From Thermobifida fusca NBRC 14071 = JCM 3263 (GTDB lineage Bacteria; Actinomycetota; Actinomycetes; Streptosporangiales; Streptosporangiaceae), in contig NZ_BCWB01000039.1 in assembly GCF_001592045.1 (NCBI RefSeq), positions 1 through 64,000 of the forward strand: a stretch of 64,000 nt of DNA, read 5' to 3'. The position numbers and the translations under genes were made by a program. Position 1 is the stretch's first letter; every line of letters begins with the position of its first letter. This document shows positions 43,701 to 52,135 of the stretch, in pieces. The notes below the pieces were generated by a model. The model searched no databases. It was not told the DNA's origin and saw only the letters and a list, made by a program, of their open reading frames with translations.

Positions 43701-43928
43701 GCGTTCATCTCCCAGCCGCTGGCGATCGTGGTCATCGGCGGACTGATCAGCTCCACGCTGCTCACCCTGATCCTGGTCCCCGTGCTCTACACCATGACCG
43801 AAGCGGCCAAGGAGCGCAGGCTCGCACGTCGGAAGGCCCGCCGGGAGGCGGAGCTCGCCGCGGCCCGGGCCGCAGCGGGACAGTCGGAGCCCGCTCCGGC
43901 CGAAGCGAAGGAGGACGCCACGAACTGA
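40734..43928 (+). CDS. RND efflux permease (AcrB/SwrC-like)
   Basis: The 1064-residue protein has two repeats of an N-terminal helix, a ~300-residue extracytoplasmic domain and five more helices, the layout of HAE-type RND pumps. A helix-4 motif, TVAVGRVVDDSIVVLENI, contains the Asp pair of the proton relay. The polar N-terminus and the charged C-terminal tail are cytoplasmic. No membrane-fusion or outer-membrane partner is encoded, as expected for Gram-positive relatives such as SwrC. GAGGAG precedes the ATG. A divergent MarR gene is the likely regulator. Confidence 0.9.
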   Translation: MSHLAKLSLGNRALILLITLSALIFGAISAGSMKRELMPSFDVPMAVVGAQYQGASPQVVENDVTQVLEQAVKGVPGVTSYTSTSSTGTAQIIAEFDYGDSTDDVVRSLQKAVDQVEPFLPEDVDPYVMAFGMDDIPVVMLAVGTSDDDAQKLAEPIEDLLVPELESISGVRAVQVTGIRESTVVVTPDEDKLEKAGYTVADLTTALQASGRLLPGGQITEDDRTLTVTTGGRLESLEDVENIWLTPSGAAAAAIPGMPGARAPEPVQLSEVADVELVLDEATSITRTNGEPSLGILVTKTPDGNTVEVSEKVQERATDIADQLGDDISITVVFDQAPFINDSIAAMAEEGLLGLGFAVLIILVFLLSVRSTIVTAVSIPVSLLIAILGMWSFDYTLNLLTLGGLTVAVGRVVDDSIVVLENIKRHLSYGEDKHTAVLTGVREVAVAITSATLTTIAVFLPIGFVSGEVGELFRPFAVTVSIALAASLLVSLTIIPVLAYWFMKPKVVPPEELERIKAEEYQRELRSPLQRSYLPVIRWATKYRWTTLLAAGVIFLGTLGMTPFIKTNFLEDQGQNTVSVVQELPVGTSLEAADAEAAKVEEALEKVAWIESYQATFGGGGMFGGLFGGADSITYTITTNPDGDQLAYREQLREILEEIDTEAEARIDATGGFGSVLEVVVKADDAETLAEATELVEETVRDIPGAADVRSSIAAVQPAFEIHVDGEKAAKKGLTEGQIGQAVTAAFQGTKVGTVTVEDVQHDMVLRVDEAPATVKELENLRITTPTGSEVKLSSVAEVEEVLQAPELSRSDGFRSATVTATPTADDLGRVTSELYVALADLDLPDGATAEIGGVSEDQNEAFAQMGVAMLVAVVIVYLIMVATFKSLRQPLVLLVSIPFAATGALGLLLVTGTPLSLPALIGMLMLIGIVVTNAIVLIDLVNQYRAKGMELREAVVEGSRHRLRPVLMTALATIGALTPMALGITGGGAFISQPLAIVVIGGLISSTLLTLILVPVLYTMTEAAKERRLARRKARREAELAAARAAAGQSEPAPAEAKEDATN

Positions 43929-43962
43929 CCTGTCGGGGCGTTGTCCCACCGCCGTGACACTC

Positions 43963-43992
43963 TGGGGCCGTCGCATGACCGCGGCGGCCCCA
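43963..43992 (+). terminator. Hairpin after the RND pump gene
   Basis: TGGGGCCG (43963-43970) pairs with CGGCCCCA (43985-43992), 35 bases beyond the stop codon. There is no T-run. Confidence 0.5.
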
Positions 43993-44145
43993 CGCCTATT
44001 CCCGGCCACCACTCTGCAAGGCGTGCCGAGAAGTACGGGCATGCCGCGGGAAGCCTTGTCACCAGCCACGCGCCGCGCGCAGCCCTTTTGCCCGCTGCTG
44101 CCGTCCTGCGCTACCGCGTCCGCACCCCGCGGCCGGGTGCGCTGG

Positions 44146-44712
44146 TCAGCGGTCCGTGGGGGAGGTCTTCGCGGTGCTATCCCAGACCACTTCGAACCAG
44201 ACGGTGCGCCCTAGCCCGTCGGCGCGGGACTCGACCCCCCACTTGGCAGCGAGGGCTTCCACGAGATCCAAGCCGCGGCCGTACTCGCTCACGTCATAGG
44301 GGTCTCGGTGCTGCGGACGGGGGAGCTGCGTACCGCCCAAGTCTCGGACTTCCACTCGAGCCCAGCCTTCAGCGGCGTGGACTACCACCTCGAATTTTCC
44401 GCCAGGGGATCCCGAGGAACTGTGGCGTACCGCGTTCGTGGCGATCTCGCTCGTCAGCAGCGTGACCGTGGAGAGCTCGGGACAGTCGCCGAGCTGGCGT
44501 GCCACGAACCGGCGGGCGTGTCTGATCTGGCTCGCCAGGCCAGGAAAGCGGCGTCGGATAGGAAAACCGCGCGCGTTGGAGTGGGGAAGAGAGCGCTCGT
44601 GCATAGGCTTCGCCGGTGCTTCGGAGGGCAGGGGGACAACAGGACCGGTACGTTGGCGGGGCACCAGGGAAGACGACCGGATCGTGGACCGCACTGTCGG
44701 GACGTCGTACAT
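44146..44712 (-). CDS. ATP-binding regulatory protein, RsbW-like HATPase
   Basis: The 188-residue protein has an N-terminal basic, low-complexity part (~1-60), then a HATPase domain: N-box LLTSEIATNAVRHS, G1-like VRDLGGTQLP, and G2 YGRGLDLVEALA. It belongs to the anti-sigma-factor kinase-like proteins abundant in actinomycetes. The ATG at 44712 is supported by GGGGAG eight bases upstream. No sigma or anti-anti-sigma gene adjoins. Confidence 0.8.
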   Translation of the reverse strand: MYDVPTVRSTIRSSSLVPRQRTGPVVPLPSEAPAKPMHERSLPHSNARGFPIRRRFPGLASQIRHARRFVARQLGDCPELSTVTLLTSEIATNAVRHSSSGSPGGKFEVVVHAAEGWARVEVRDLGGTQLPRPQHRDPYDVSEYGRGLDLVEALAAKWGVESRADGLGRTVWFEVVWDSTAKTSPTDR

Positions 44713-45186
44713 GTGATCACTCCCCGGGCACGGGGTGCCCCGTGCCATCGTGAGGGCCGCGAGACTGCGCTAGTGGGGCGGTGCCACGGTGGGGGTCGTC
44801 CATGCCCGGCAGGGTCACGGCGCGAGCGTGGCCATCCCAAGCGGCCCCGCGGTGTCAGGGTGAGCGTCAAGTAGGTCTGGACTTCTCTTCGCAAAAAGGA
44901 TACGTGGAGCAATCGCCACGAAACACTGTGGGGGTGCACAAAAAGGAATTGGCAGAAAACTCCATGTGACCGCTGGCGCAAGAAGAGAATTGCGAAGCAC
45001 GCAGAACCCTCCTCACCGCAGGCGATGCCAGCAAAATTGGGGTGCGGTTCACGGCAGATTCACGAATTCGACCAGCGTTTCCGGGACGGTGGTCTCAGAC
45101 CGGTGATCCCTTCCCCGCCACACCCACCGCGCGCCTCTCCGCGCCATTGGGGGAGGGCCGCTTTTCGCCCACGACCAGGAGGACAT
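44713..45186. promoter_or_regulatory. Divergent region upstream of phoX and the RsbW-like gene
   Basis: This 474-base region contains the PHO-box-like repeat at 45047-45068 and an A/T-richer patch at about 44890-45000 that may hold the promoters. I see no credible gene; short frames here are not supported by ribosome sites. Confidence 0.5.
45047..45068 (+). promoter_or_regulatory. PHO-box-like direct repeat upstream of phoX
   Basis: GTTCACGGCAG (45047-45057) is followed at an exact 11-base step by ATTCACGAATT (45058-45068). PhoP sites in streptomycetes are 11-base direct repeats starting with GTTCAC. The box is 119-140 bases before the phoX start. Confidence 0.6.
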
Positions 45187-47256
45187 GTGACCGAAAACGT
45201 CCCCCGCCGACTGCTGCCGCTCCTCGGCGTCCGTGGCGGACGCTCCCGGGTGACCTGCCGGTTCCGCTGCGGTGACGCCTGCTACCACGAAGCGCCGAAC
45301 ACCAGCAGCAACCCCTACTTCGGAGACATCTACACCGCGGTGCTGTCCCGCCGTGGCATGCTGCAGGCTGGCGCGGTCAGCATCGGAATCTCCGCCCTGG
45401 CAGTGAGCGAAGCCGACCCGGCACTCGCGGGACCCGGGCACGCCCACGGCCACCACGGCGGACCGCACCCCCACCCCCACTCCCGCCTCGACTTCACCCC
45501 GGTGCGGCCCAACACCGACGACACCGTCACCGTGCCCCGCAACTACGCCCACCGGGTAGTCGTGCGGTGGGGCGACCCGGTAGTCCCCGGCGCACCCGAA
45601 TTCGACTTCGCCAACCAGAGCGCAGAAGCCCAAGAAAAACAATTCGGCTACAACTGCGACTACGTCAGCTTCTTCCCCATTGACTCGCGGCGAGCCCTGC
45701 TCTGGGTGAACCACGAATACACCAACGAAAACCTCATGTTCGCCGGATACACCGACGGCTCTACCGCCGACCTGGAGCAGATCAAGATCTCCATGGCCGC
45801 ACACGGCGGATCCGTCGTCGAAATCGAACGGGTCGGCACCACTGGGGAATGGCGTCTCGTCACCAAAGGACGGCGCCCCTACAATCGCCGCATCACCGCC
45901 ACCACCCCCATGAAACTCACGGGGCCCGCGGCCGGGCACCCGCTGCTGCGCACCGCAGCCGACCCGTCAGGAACCAGAGTCCTGGGCATGCTCAACAACT
46001 GCGGTGGCGGCATCACCCCCTGGGGCACGGTGCTGACCGCCGAAGAAAACTTCAACCAGTACTTCGTCGGCGGAGAAGGCGCACCCGAAGAAACCAAACC
46101 CGCTCTGCGCCGCTACGGCATCGCCACCTCCGGCGACACCCGCCGCGGCAACCGGAGGTTCGACCGGGTCGACGAACGCTTCGACCTGTCCAAACACCCC
46201 AACGAAGCCAACCGGTTCGGCTACATCGTCGAAATCGACCCGTTCCACCCCCACGAGCAGCCGCGGAAACGCACCATGCTCGGCCGGTTCAAACACGAAG
46301 CCGCCACCATCCGGCTCACCAAAGACCGGCGGGTCGCCGTCTACATGGGCGACGACGAACGATTCGACTACATCTACAAGTTCGTCAGCGACAAGAAGTA
46401 CCGTCCAGGATCCCGCCGCCACAATGACACCCTGCTCGACTCAGGAACCCTGTACGTGGCCCGGTTCACCGGAAACAGCCCTGCCGACCAGATCGACGGC
46501 TCGGGACGCCTGCCCGACGACGGCGCATTCGACGGCACCGGCGAGTGGATCCCGCTGTGCGATGCACAACGCAGCTACGTCGACGGGTTCACCGTCGCAG
46601 AAGTCCTCATCCACACTCGGCTCGCCGCTGACGCGGTCGGCGCCACCAAGATGGACCGGCCAGAAGACATCGAAGCCAGCCCTGCCACCGGCAAGGTGTA
46701 CTGCGCCCTCACCAACAACTCTGCCCGCCGCCCCGACCAAGTCGACGAAGCCAACCCGCGCGCCGCCAACAAATACGGCCACATCCTGGAAATCACCGAA
46801 CACCGCAACGACTCCGGGGCCACCACCTTCACCTGGACCGTGGTACTCGTCTGCGGCAACCCCGAAGACCCGGACACCTACTACGCCGGATACGACAAGT
46901 CCAAAGTCGCCGCGATCTCCTCACCCGACAACATCGCCTTCGACAAGAGCGGGAACCTGTGGATCGCCACCGACGGACAGCCCGGCACCCTCGGCGTCAA
47001 CGACGCCCTCCACGTGATGCCCGTAAAAGGCCGCCACCGCGGGGAACTCAAAACCTTCGCTACCGTCCCCGTCGGCGCGGAATGCTGCGGCCCGTTCATC
47101 ACCCCCGACGACAAGACCGTCTTCATCGCACCCCAGCACCCCGGGGAAGACGGCACCGTGGAAAACCCCACCAGCACCTGGCCTGACGGGGACTTCCCCC
47201 GCCCCTCCGTCGTCGCGATCTGGCACACCCGAGGCAAGAAAGTGGGCTCAGCCTAA
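45187..47256 (+). CDS. phoX: PhoX-family alkaline phosphatase (DUF839), Tat-exported
   Basis: This 689-residue protein is of the PhoX type, releasing phosphate from organic esters outside the cell with Ca and Fe cofactors. An SRRGMLQAG twin-arginine motif lies at about residues 55-63, followed by a hydrophobic stretch and ALAG, a probable cleavage site; a Cys-containing head of ~50 residues comes before it. The body has family stretches such as NHEYTNENLM, MLNNCGGG.TPWGT and EAAT.RLT. AGGAGG sits directly before the GTG at 45187. A PHO-box-like repeat upstream suggests induction by phosphate starvation. Confidence 0.9.
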   Translation: MTENVPRRLLPLLGVRGGRSRVTCRFRCGDACYHEAPNTSSNPYFGDIYTAVLSRRGMLQAGAVSIGISALAVSEADPALAGPGHAHGHHGGPHPHPHSRLDFTPVRPNTDDTVTVPRNYAHRVVVRWGDPVVPGAPEFDFANQSAEAQEKQFGYNCDYVSFFPIDSRRALLWVNHEYTNENLMFAGYTDGSTADLEQIKISMAAHGGSVVEIERVGTTGEWRLVTKGRRPYNRRITATTPMKLTGPAAGHPLLRTAADPSGTRVLGMLNNCGGGITPWGTVLTAEENFNQYFVGGEGAPEETKPALRRYGIATSGDTRRGNRRFDRVDERFDLSKHPNEANRFGYIVEIDPFHPHEQPRKRTMLGRFKHEAATIRLTKDRRVAVYMGDDERFDYIYKFVSDKKYRPGSRRHNDTLLDSGTLYVARFTGNSPADQIDGSGRLPDDGAFDGTGEWIPLCDAQRSYVDGFTVAEVLIHTRLAADAVGATKMDRPEDIEASPATGKVYCALTNNSARRPDQVDEANPRAANKYGHILEITEHRNDSGATTFTWTVVLVCGNPEDPDTYYAGYDKSKVAAISSPDNIAFDKSGNLWIATDGQPGTLGVNDALHVMPVKGRHRGELKTFATVPVGAECCGPFITPDDKTVFIAPQHPGEDGTVENPTSTWPDGDFPRPSVVAIWHTRGKKVGSA

Positions 47257-47298
47257 CCACGTTCCCCCGGGCCGCGCCCCGCATCCGGTGCCGCGGCC

Positions 47299-47345
47299 CC
47301 CGCAGGGGGCGGGGCCCACCCGAAGCCGCCCCGCCCCCCTGCGGG
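47299..47345 (+). terminator. Strong GC hairpin after phoX
   Basis: CCCGCAGGGGGCGGGG (47299-47314) is nearly the exact reverse complement of 47329-47345, with one bulged base, around a 14-base loop. It lies 43 bases after the stop codon. A T-run is lacking. Confidence 0.65.
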
Positions 47346-47530
47346 AAACACCACCGGCCCGCCAACCCCTGCCGCCTCGCCCGCCGCCCCAGGGACACCA
47401 CCCCTGGCTCCCGGACGCACTACCCCGCAGGCCCCGCCTCGGTCAAGCCCACCCCAAACACTCCTCGAAAGGCCCCAACCCTGCGGGAACGGGGTATCCA
47501 GCACAACCCCGACATGGCAGGATCGTCCCC

Positions 47531-48613
47531 ATGGTGCATAGAGGCGACATTCCCCGAAACGACGTTCCCCCCGCCGGCGTCTACCGCGCGGACCCGGAAC
47601 GCTACAACGGCCGCATGCCCTACCGCAGGACCGGGCGCAGCGGACTTGACCTGCCCGCCATCTCCCTCGGCCTCTGGCACAACTTCGGCGACAACCGCCC
47701 GCTGGAAACCCAGCGCGCCATCCTGCGCCGCGCCTTCGACCTGGGCGTGACCCACTTCGACCTGGCCAACAACTACGGACCGCCGCCCGGCGCCGCCGAA
47801 CTCAACTTCGGCCGCATCCTGCGGGAAGACTTCCGTCCCTACCGCGACGAACTCGTGATCTCCACCAAAGCCGGATGGGACATGTGGCCCGGCCCCTACG
47901 GCAGCGGCAGCTCCCGCAAATACCTCCTGGCCAGCCTCGACCAGTCCCTGGCCCGCCTAGGACTCGACCACGTCGACATCTTCTACAGCCACCGCTACGA
48001 CCCCTCCACCCCCCTAGAGGAGACCATGGCGGCCCTCGACGCCGCAGTGCGCTCCGGCAAAGCCCTCTACGTAGGCATCTCCTCCTACTCTCCCCAGCAC
48101 ACCGTCGAAGCCGCGACCATCCTGCGGCAGATGGGCACCCCGCTGCTCATCCACCAACCCTCCTACTCCATGGTCAACCGGTGGATCGAAGACGACGGCC
48201 TCCTCGACACGCTGGAAGCCGAAGGAGTCGGCTGCATCGCCTTCTCCCCGCTAGCGCAAGGCATGCTCACCGACAAATACCTCAACGGCATCCCCGCCAA
48301 CTCGCGGGCCGCCGCAGGCACCTCGCTCTCCCCGGACTGGCTCACCGAAGCCAACCTCGCCCGCATCCGCGCCCTCAACGACATTGCGGCCCGACGCGGC
48401 CAAAGCCTGGCCCAAATGGCGATCTCCTGGGTGCTGCGCGACCCCCGAGTCACCTCGGCACTCATCGGGGTGAGCAGCGTGCAGCAACTCGAGGAGAACA
48501 TTGCCGCAGTGCACGCCCCGGAATTCACCGACGCGGAACTCGCCGAAATCGACCGGCACGCCACCGACCTCGGCGTCAACCTGTGGCAGAGGTCAAGCCG
48601 GCCCCGCACGTGA
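47531..48613 (+). CDS. Aldo/keto reductase (YghZ/GPR-like)
   Basis: The 360-residue (beta/alpha)8 NADPH enzyme has the catalytic tetrad: Asp and Tyr in HFDLANNYG, Lys in ISTKAGW, His in IFYSHRYD. The length and N-terminal YRRTGRSGLDLPAISLGLW are typical of the YghZ / glyceraldehyde-3-phosphate reductase group (AKR14). It probably detoxifies aldehydes such as methylglyoxal. AGGA lies nine bases before the ATG at 47531. The ABC permease gene starts 52 bases downstream, so cotranscription is possible. Confidence 0.88.
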   Translation: MVHRGDIPRNDVPPAGVYRADPERYNGRMPYRRTGRSGLDLPAISLGLWHNFGDNRPLETQRAILRRAFDLGVTHFDLANNYGPPPGAAELNFGRILREDFRPYRDELVISTKAGWDMWPGPYGSGSSRKYLLASLDQSLARLGLDHVDIFYSHRYDPSTPLEETMAALDAAVRSGKALYVGISSYSPQHTVEAATILRQMGTPLLIHQPSYSMVNRWIEDDGLLDTLEAEGVGCIAFSPLAQGMLTDKYLNGIPANSRAAAGTSLSPDWLTEANLARIRALNDIAARRGQSLAQMAISWVLRDPRVTSALIGVSSVQQLEENIAAVHAPEFTDAELAEIDRHATDLGVNLWQRSSRPRT

Positions 48614-48665
48614 CCGGACACCCGGCCGGCCAGGCCCGCCGGAACCCAGCGACCAAGGAGACACC

Positions 48666-49556
48666 ATGCCCCCATCGGGCCCCGCCACCAGCGCGCCGCG
48701 GCCCCCCGCACCGCCCTCCGCCCGCTGGCCAGCCGGGCTCCGCCACCCCCGCATCCTGGTGGGAGCCGGGCTACTGATCCTGCTCACCCTGCTCGCCTGG
48801 CTCGGCCCGCTCGCCGCACCATGGGGCTTCACCGAACGCGACTACACAAGCTTCCTGCAACCACCCTCCGCACGCCACTGGTTCGGAACCGACGGCAGCG
48901 GCCGAGACCTGTACGTCATCACCCTGGTCGGCCTCCGCAAATCCCTCCTCATCGGACTGCTCGTCGCCGTCCTCACCACCGCGCTCGCCGCCGTAGTCGG
49001 CGCCATCACCGGATACTTCCCCGGCCTCCCCGACCGCCTCCTCACCTGGCTCACCGACCTCGCCCTCGTCGTACCACCCCTCCTCGTCCTCGCTGTCCTC
49101 TTCCCCATCGTCGACAAAGGCGGCTGGGTAGCCCTGATCCTGCTGCTCGCCGCGTTCGGCTGGATGGTCACCGCCCGCATGGTCCGCGCCGCCACCCGCT
49201 CCCTGCGGCACCACGAATACATCCGCGCCGCCCGCTACCTGGGTGCCTCCCCCACCACGATCATCATCCGCCACCTGCTGCCCAACCTGTCCGGCCTGCT
49301 CGTCGCAGACGTCACCGTCAACGTCAGCGCCGCGATCCTCGCCGAGACCGGACTGTCCTACGTCGGACTCGGCGTCCAACCCCCCGACGTGTCCCTCGGC
49401 ACCCTGATCGCCCACGGCACCCGGTACGCCACCACCCACCCGTGGATGTTCGGCTTCTGCACGGGGCTGCTCGTCCTCCTCGTCACCGCCGTGCACCTCC
49501 TCGGCGAAGGACTCCGCGACGCCCTCACCCGCGGCATCCCCGTCCACCGCGCCTGA
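48666..49556 (+). CDS. Peptide/nickel-type ABC transporter permease (DppC/OppC-like)
   Basis: The 296-residue protein has about six helices, a DppC-type N-terminal segment (WFGTDGSGRDLYV) and the EAA coupling loop as GASPTTIIIRHLLPN. Permeases of this class normally pair with a DppB-type partner, but no such gene is found; the upstream gene is an aldo/keto reductase. AAGGAG precedes the ATG. A double-ATPase gene follows at 46 bases. Confidence 0.88.
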   Translation: MPPSGPATSAPRPPAPPSARWPAGLRHPRILVGAGLLILLTLLAWLGPLAAPWGFTERDYTSFLQPPSARHWFGTDGSGRDLYVITLVGLRKSLLIGLLVAVLTTALAAVVGAITGYFPGLPDRLLTWLTDLALVVPPLLVLAVLFPIVDKGGWVALILLLAAFGWMVTARMVRAATRSLRHHEYIRAARYLGASPTTIIIRHLLPNLSGLLVADVTVNVSAAILAETGLSYVGLGVQPPDVSLGTLIAHGTRYATTHPWMFGFCTGLLVLLVTAVHLLGEGLRDALTRGIPVHRA

Positions 49557-49601
49557 CCACGCCCCGTCCCCGCCAGCCGTCCACCACCTAGGATGCACAC
49601 C

Positions 49602-51722
49602 GTGACTGGAACCGAGACTCACCCCGGGCCGGCGTCCTCCCCCCACACCACCAGACCGCACCCCGCAGTCGAACCCGTGCTGTGCGTCGACAACCTCCAC
49701 GTCACCTTCCCCGCCACACCGCACAGCCAGCCCGTCCCCGCGGTACGCGGCCTCAGCTACCAGCTCCACCGCGGAGAAATCCTCGGTATCGTCGGCGAGT
49801 CCGGGTCCGGAAAAACAGCGGCCCTCCTCGCCGTGCTCGGCCTCCTCCCCGACCGCACGCGCATCACCGGATCCATCCGACTCCACGGGCGAGAACTCCT
49901 CGGCCTCACCGAACGGGAACTCGCCGCGATCCGCGGAGCCACTGTCGCCACCGTGTCCCAAGACCCGCTAGCCGCCCTCACCCCCGTCCACACCGTCGGC
50001 TTCCACCTGGCAGAAGCCCTCCGCCTCCACCAGCCCCGACTCTCCCGCGCCCAAGTCAAAGACCGCATAGTCGCCCTCCTCCGCCGGGTCGGCATCCCCG
50101 ACGCGGAACGCCTCCCCGACGCCTACCCCCACGAACTCTCCGGCGGAATGCGTCAACGCGTCATGATCGCCATGGCGATCGCCAACAACCCCGACGTCAT
50201 CCTCTGCGACGAACCCACCACAGCACTCGACCCCACCGTCCAAATCCAGATCCTCGACCTCCTCGCCACCATCCGCCGCGATACCGGCGCTGCCATCGTC
50301 CTCGTCACCCACGATCTCGGCGTTGTCGCGGAAATCGCCGACCGCGTTCTCGTCATGTACGCCGGACAGCCCGTAGAAACGGGAACCGTGGCAGAGGTGT
50401 ACCGGCATCCCCGCACGCCCTACACCATGGGCCTCCTCGCCGCCCTGCCCCGCGTCGACACCACCGACCCCGCGCCTCCCGCGCCCATCAGCGGCACCGC
50501 GCCCCCACCCACCGCCCCGCCCCGCGGGTGCCCCTTCGCACCGCGCTGCCCCATCGCACTCCCCGCATGCACGGCTGAACCCCCCGCCCTGCAACCGGTG
50601 GACCCCACCGCACCCGCCGGCCACCGTGCAGCCTGCCACCGCCTTGCCGACATCACCGCCCACCAGTGGACCGCGGCCGACCTCTACCCCCAGCCCGCAC
50701 CCGCGTCCCCGACCCGGCCGCCCCGAGACCAGCGGTCCACCGTGCTCGCTGTCGACAGCCTCGTCAAACACCACCCGCTGTACCGGGGCAGCCTTTTCCG
50801 CCGCCGGGCCGGGGCGATCCACGCCCTCGACGGGGTCAGCTTCGACCTCCGCGAACACGAAACCCTGGCCCTCGTCGGCGAGTCAGGAGCAGGAAAATCC
50901 ACCCTTCTCACGGAAATCCTCGAACTCGCCCGCCCCGCCCACGGCCGGATCACCGTCCTCGGCCACGACACGGCCACCCTCACCCCGCAACAGCGGTTCG
51001 CGCTCCGCCGCGACCTCCAAGTGGTCTTCCAAGACTCCTCGTCCGCCCTCGACCCGCGGATGACCGTCGCCCAAATCGTGGCGGAACCCTTGCAGATCCA
51101 CCGCTACCCGCGCCGCGACATCCCCCACCGCGTGCGCGAAGTCCTCTCCCTCGTCGGCCTCGACAGCTCCTTCACCCAGCGCCGCCCCGCCCAGCTTTCC
51201 GGTGGCGAACGCCAACGAGTCGGCATCGCCCGAGCCCTCGCCCTCAACCCGAAACTGCTGCTGCTGGACGAACCCGTATCAGCGCTCGACGTCTCCGTGC
51301 AGGCAGGCATCCTCGCCCTGCTCACAGAACTCCAAGCCCGCCTGGGACTGTCCTGCCTGCTCGTCACCCACGACCTGGCGGTCGTCCGCCACGTCGCCGA
51401 CCGGGTCGCCGTCATGCACCTGGGGGTGATCGTCGAAATCGGCGCCACCGAACCGGTCCTCACCGCGCCCCGCCACCCCTACACCCAGGCGCTCCTGTCT
51501 GCCCTTCCCGTCCCCGACCCGGACGCGGCACACCGCAACCGCACCGTGCTCTCCGGAGACCTGCCCAGCCCTGCCGACCCGCCGGTGGGCTGCCGGTTCC
51601 AGACCCGCTGCCCCAAATTCCGCACCCTCACCGACGCGGAGCGGCGTATCTGCACCAGCCAGCCGCCCCCGCTGCGGCCACTCGGCGACACCGACCACCA
51701 GGTCGCCTGCCACCACGGTTAA
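49602..51722 (+). CDS. Fused DppD-DppF peptide ABC transporter ATPase
   Basis: The protein has 706 residues with two complete ATPase halves. Half 1 has GESGSGKTA, LSGGMRQRV and DEPTTALD. Half 2 has GESGAGKST, LSGGERQRVG and DEPVSALD. Each half ends in the Cys-rich oligopeptide-transporter tail (CPFAPRCPIALPAC and CRFQTRCPKF). The GTG at 49602 has AGGA upstream; an ATG at 49593 is an alternative. With the DppC-like permease it would drive uptake of peptides or metal chelates. The gene ends in a 4-base convergent overlap with a small membrane protein. Confidence 0.92.
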   Translation: MTGTETHPGPASSPHTTRPHPAVEPVLCVDNLHVTFPATPHSQPVPAVRGLSYQLHRGEILGIVGESGSGKTAALLAVLGLLPDRTRITGSIRLHGRELLGLTERELAAIRGATVATVSQDPLAALTPVHTVGFHLAEALRLHQPRLSRAQVKDRIVALLRRVGIPDAERLPDAYPHELSGGMRQRVMIAMAIANNPDVILCDEPTTALDPTVQIQILDLLATIRRDTGAAIVLVTHDLGVVAEIADRVLVMYAGQPVETGTVAEVYRHPRTPYTMGLLAALPRVDTTDPAPPAPISGTAPPPTAPPRGCPFAPRCPIALPACTAEPPALQPVDPTAPAGHRAACHRLADITAHQWTAADLYPQPAPASPTRPPRDQRSTVLAVDSLVKHHPLYRGSLFRRRAGAIHALDGVSFDLREHETLALVGESGAGKSTLLTEILELARPAHGRITVLGHDTATLTPQQRFALRRDLQVVFQDSSSALDPRMTVAQIVAEPLQIHRYPRRDIPHRVREVLSLVGLDSSFTQRRPAQLSGGERQRVGIARALALNPKLLLLDEPVSALDVSVQAGILALLTELQARLGLSCLLVTHDLAVVRHVADRVAVMHLGVIVEIGATEPVLTAPRHPYTQALLSALPVPDPDAAHRNRTVLSGDLPSPADPPVGCRFQTRCPKFRTLTDAERRICTSQPPPLRPLGDTDHQVACHHG

Positions 51723-52120
51723 CCGCCAAGACGCGATCCAGGGGAAGGCCGCAGCGCCCGCCCCAACTGCCACCCGGCTACCGCACCGGCCAGCGACAAC
51801 ACCGTGGTGACCAGGAAGCCACCCCAGTCGGTAGCAGGCTGGAGCCCCGCAAGCACAGCATTAGCGACAAGAGCAGCCACCGGCCCGCCCAGGGACGCCA
51901 CAGCATCCCGGCCCCAACGGTCCCGGTGCGGACCACGGTGCGCCAGCGCCGCCACCGCGGCAGCGAGCAGCGCGCACAAGAAACCGGAAGAGCCGTACCA
52001 CAGCACCACCCCGTCGAACGAGGACAACTGTTCAACCGAGGCAGTGTGCACGATCACGCCCGCCGCCACCGTGGTGCAGACCAGCCACGCCACCACACCG
52101 ACCAGCCAACAGACCACCAT
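51719..52120 (-). CDS. Small four-helix membrane protein, possible immunity-like partner
   Basis: This 133-residue protein has about four transmembrane helices and short polar loops; no family is recognised. Its ATG at 52120 lies 15 bases after the stop of the pilin-like protein at 52136-53479, and its AAGGAG ribosome site overlaps that stop region, so the two are translationally linked. A membrane protein in this position behind a large exported protein is what one expects of an immunity partner, but the function is inferred only from context. Confidence 0.65.
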   Translation of the reverse strand: MVVCWLVGVVAWLVCTTVAAGVIVHTASVEQLSSFDGVVLWYGSSGFLCALLAAAVAALAHRGPHRDRWGRDAVASLGGPVAALVANAVLAGLQPATDWGGFLVTTVLSLAGAVAGWQLGRALRPSPGSRLGG

Positions 52121-52135
52121 GACCACACATCTCCT

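Noticed and set aside
41373-44069. 898-residue leftward frame opposite the RND pump
   Set aside because: It is composed of low-complexity Asp/Gly/His/Arg stretches typical of antisense reading of GC-rich genes.
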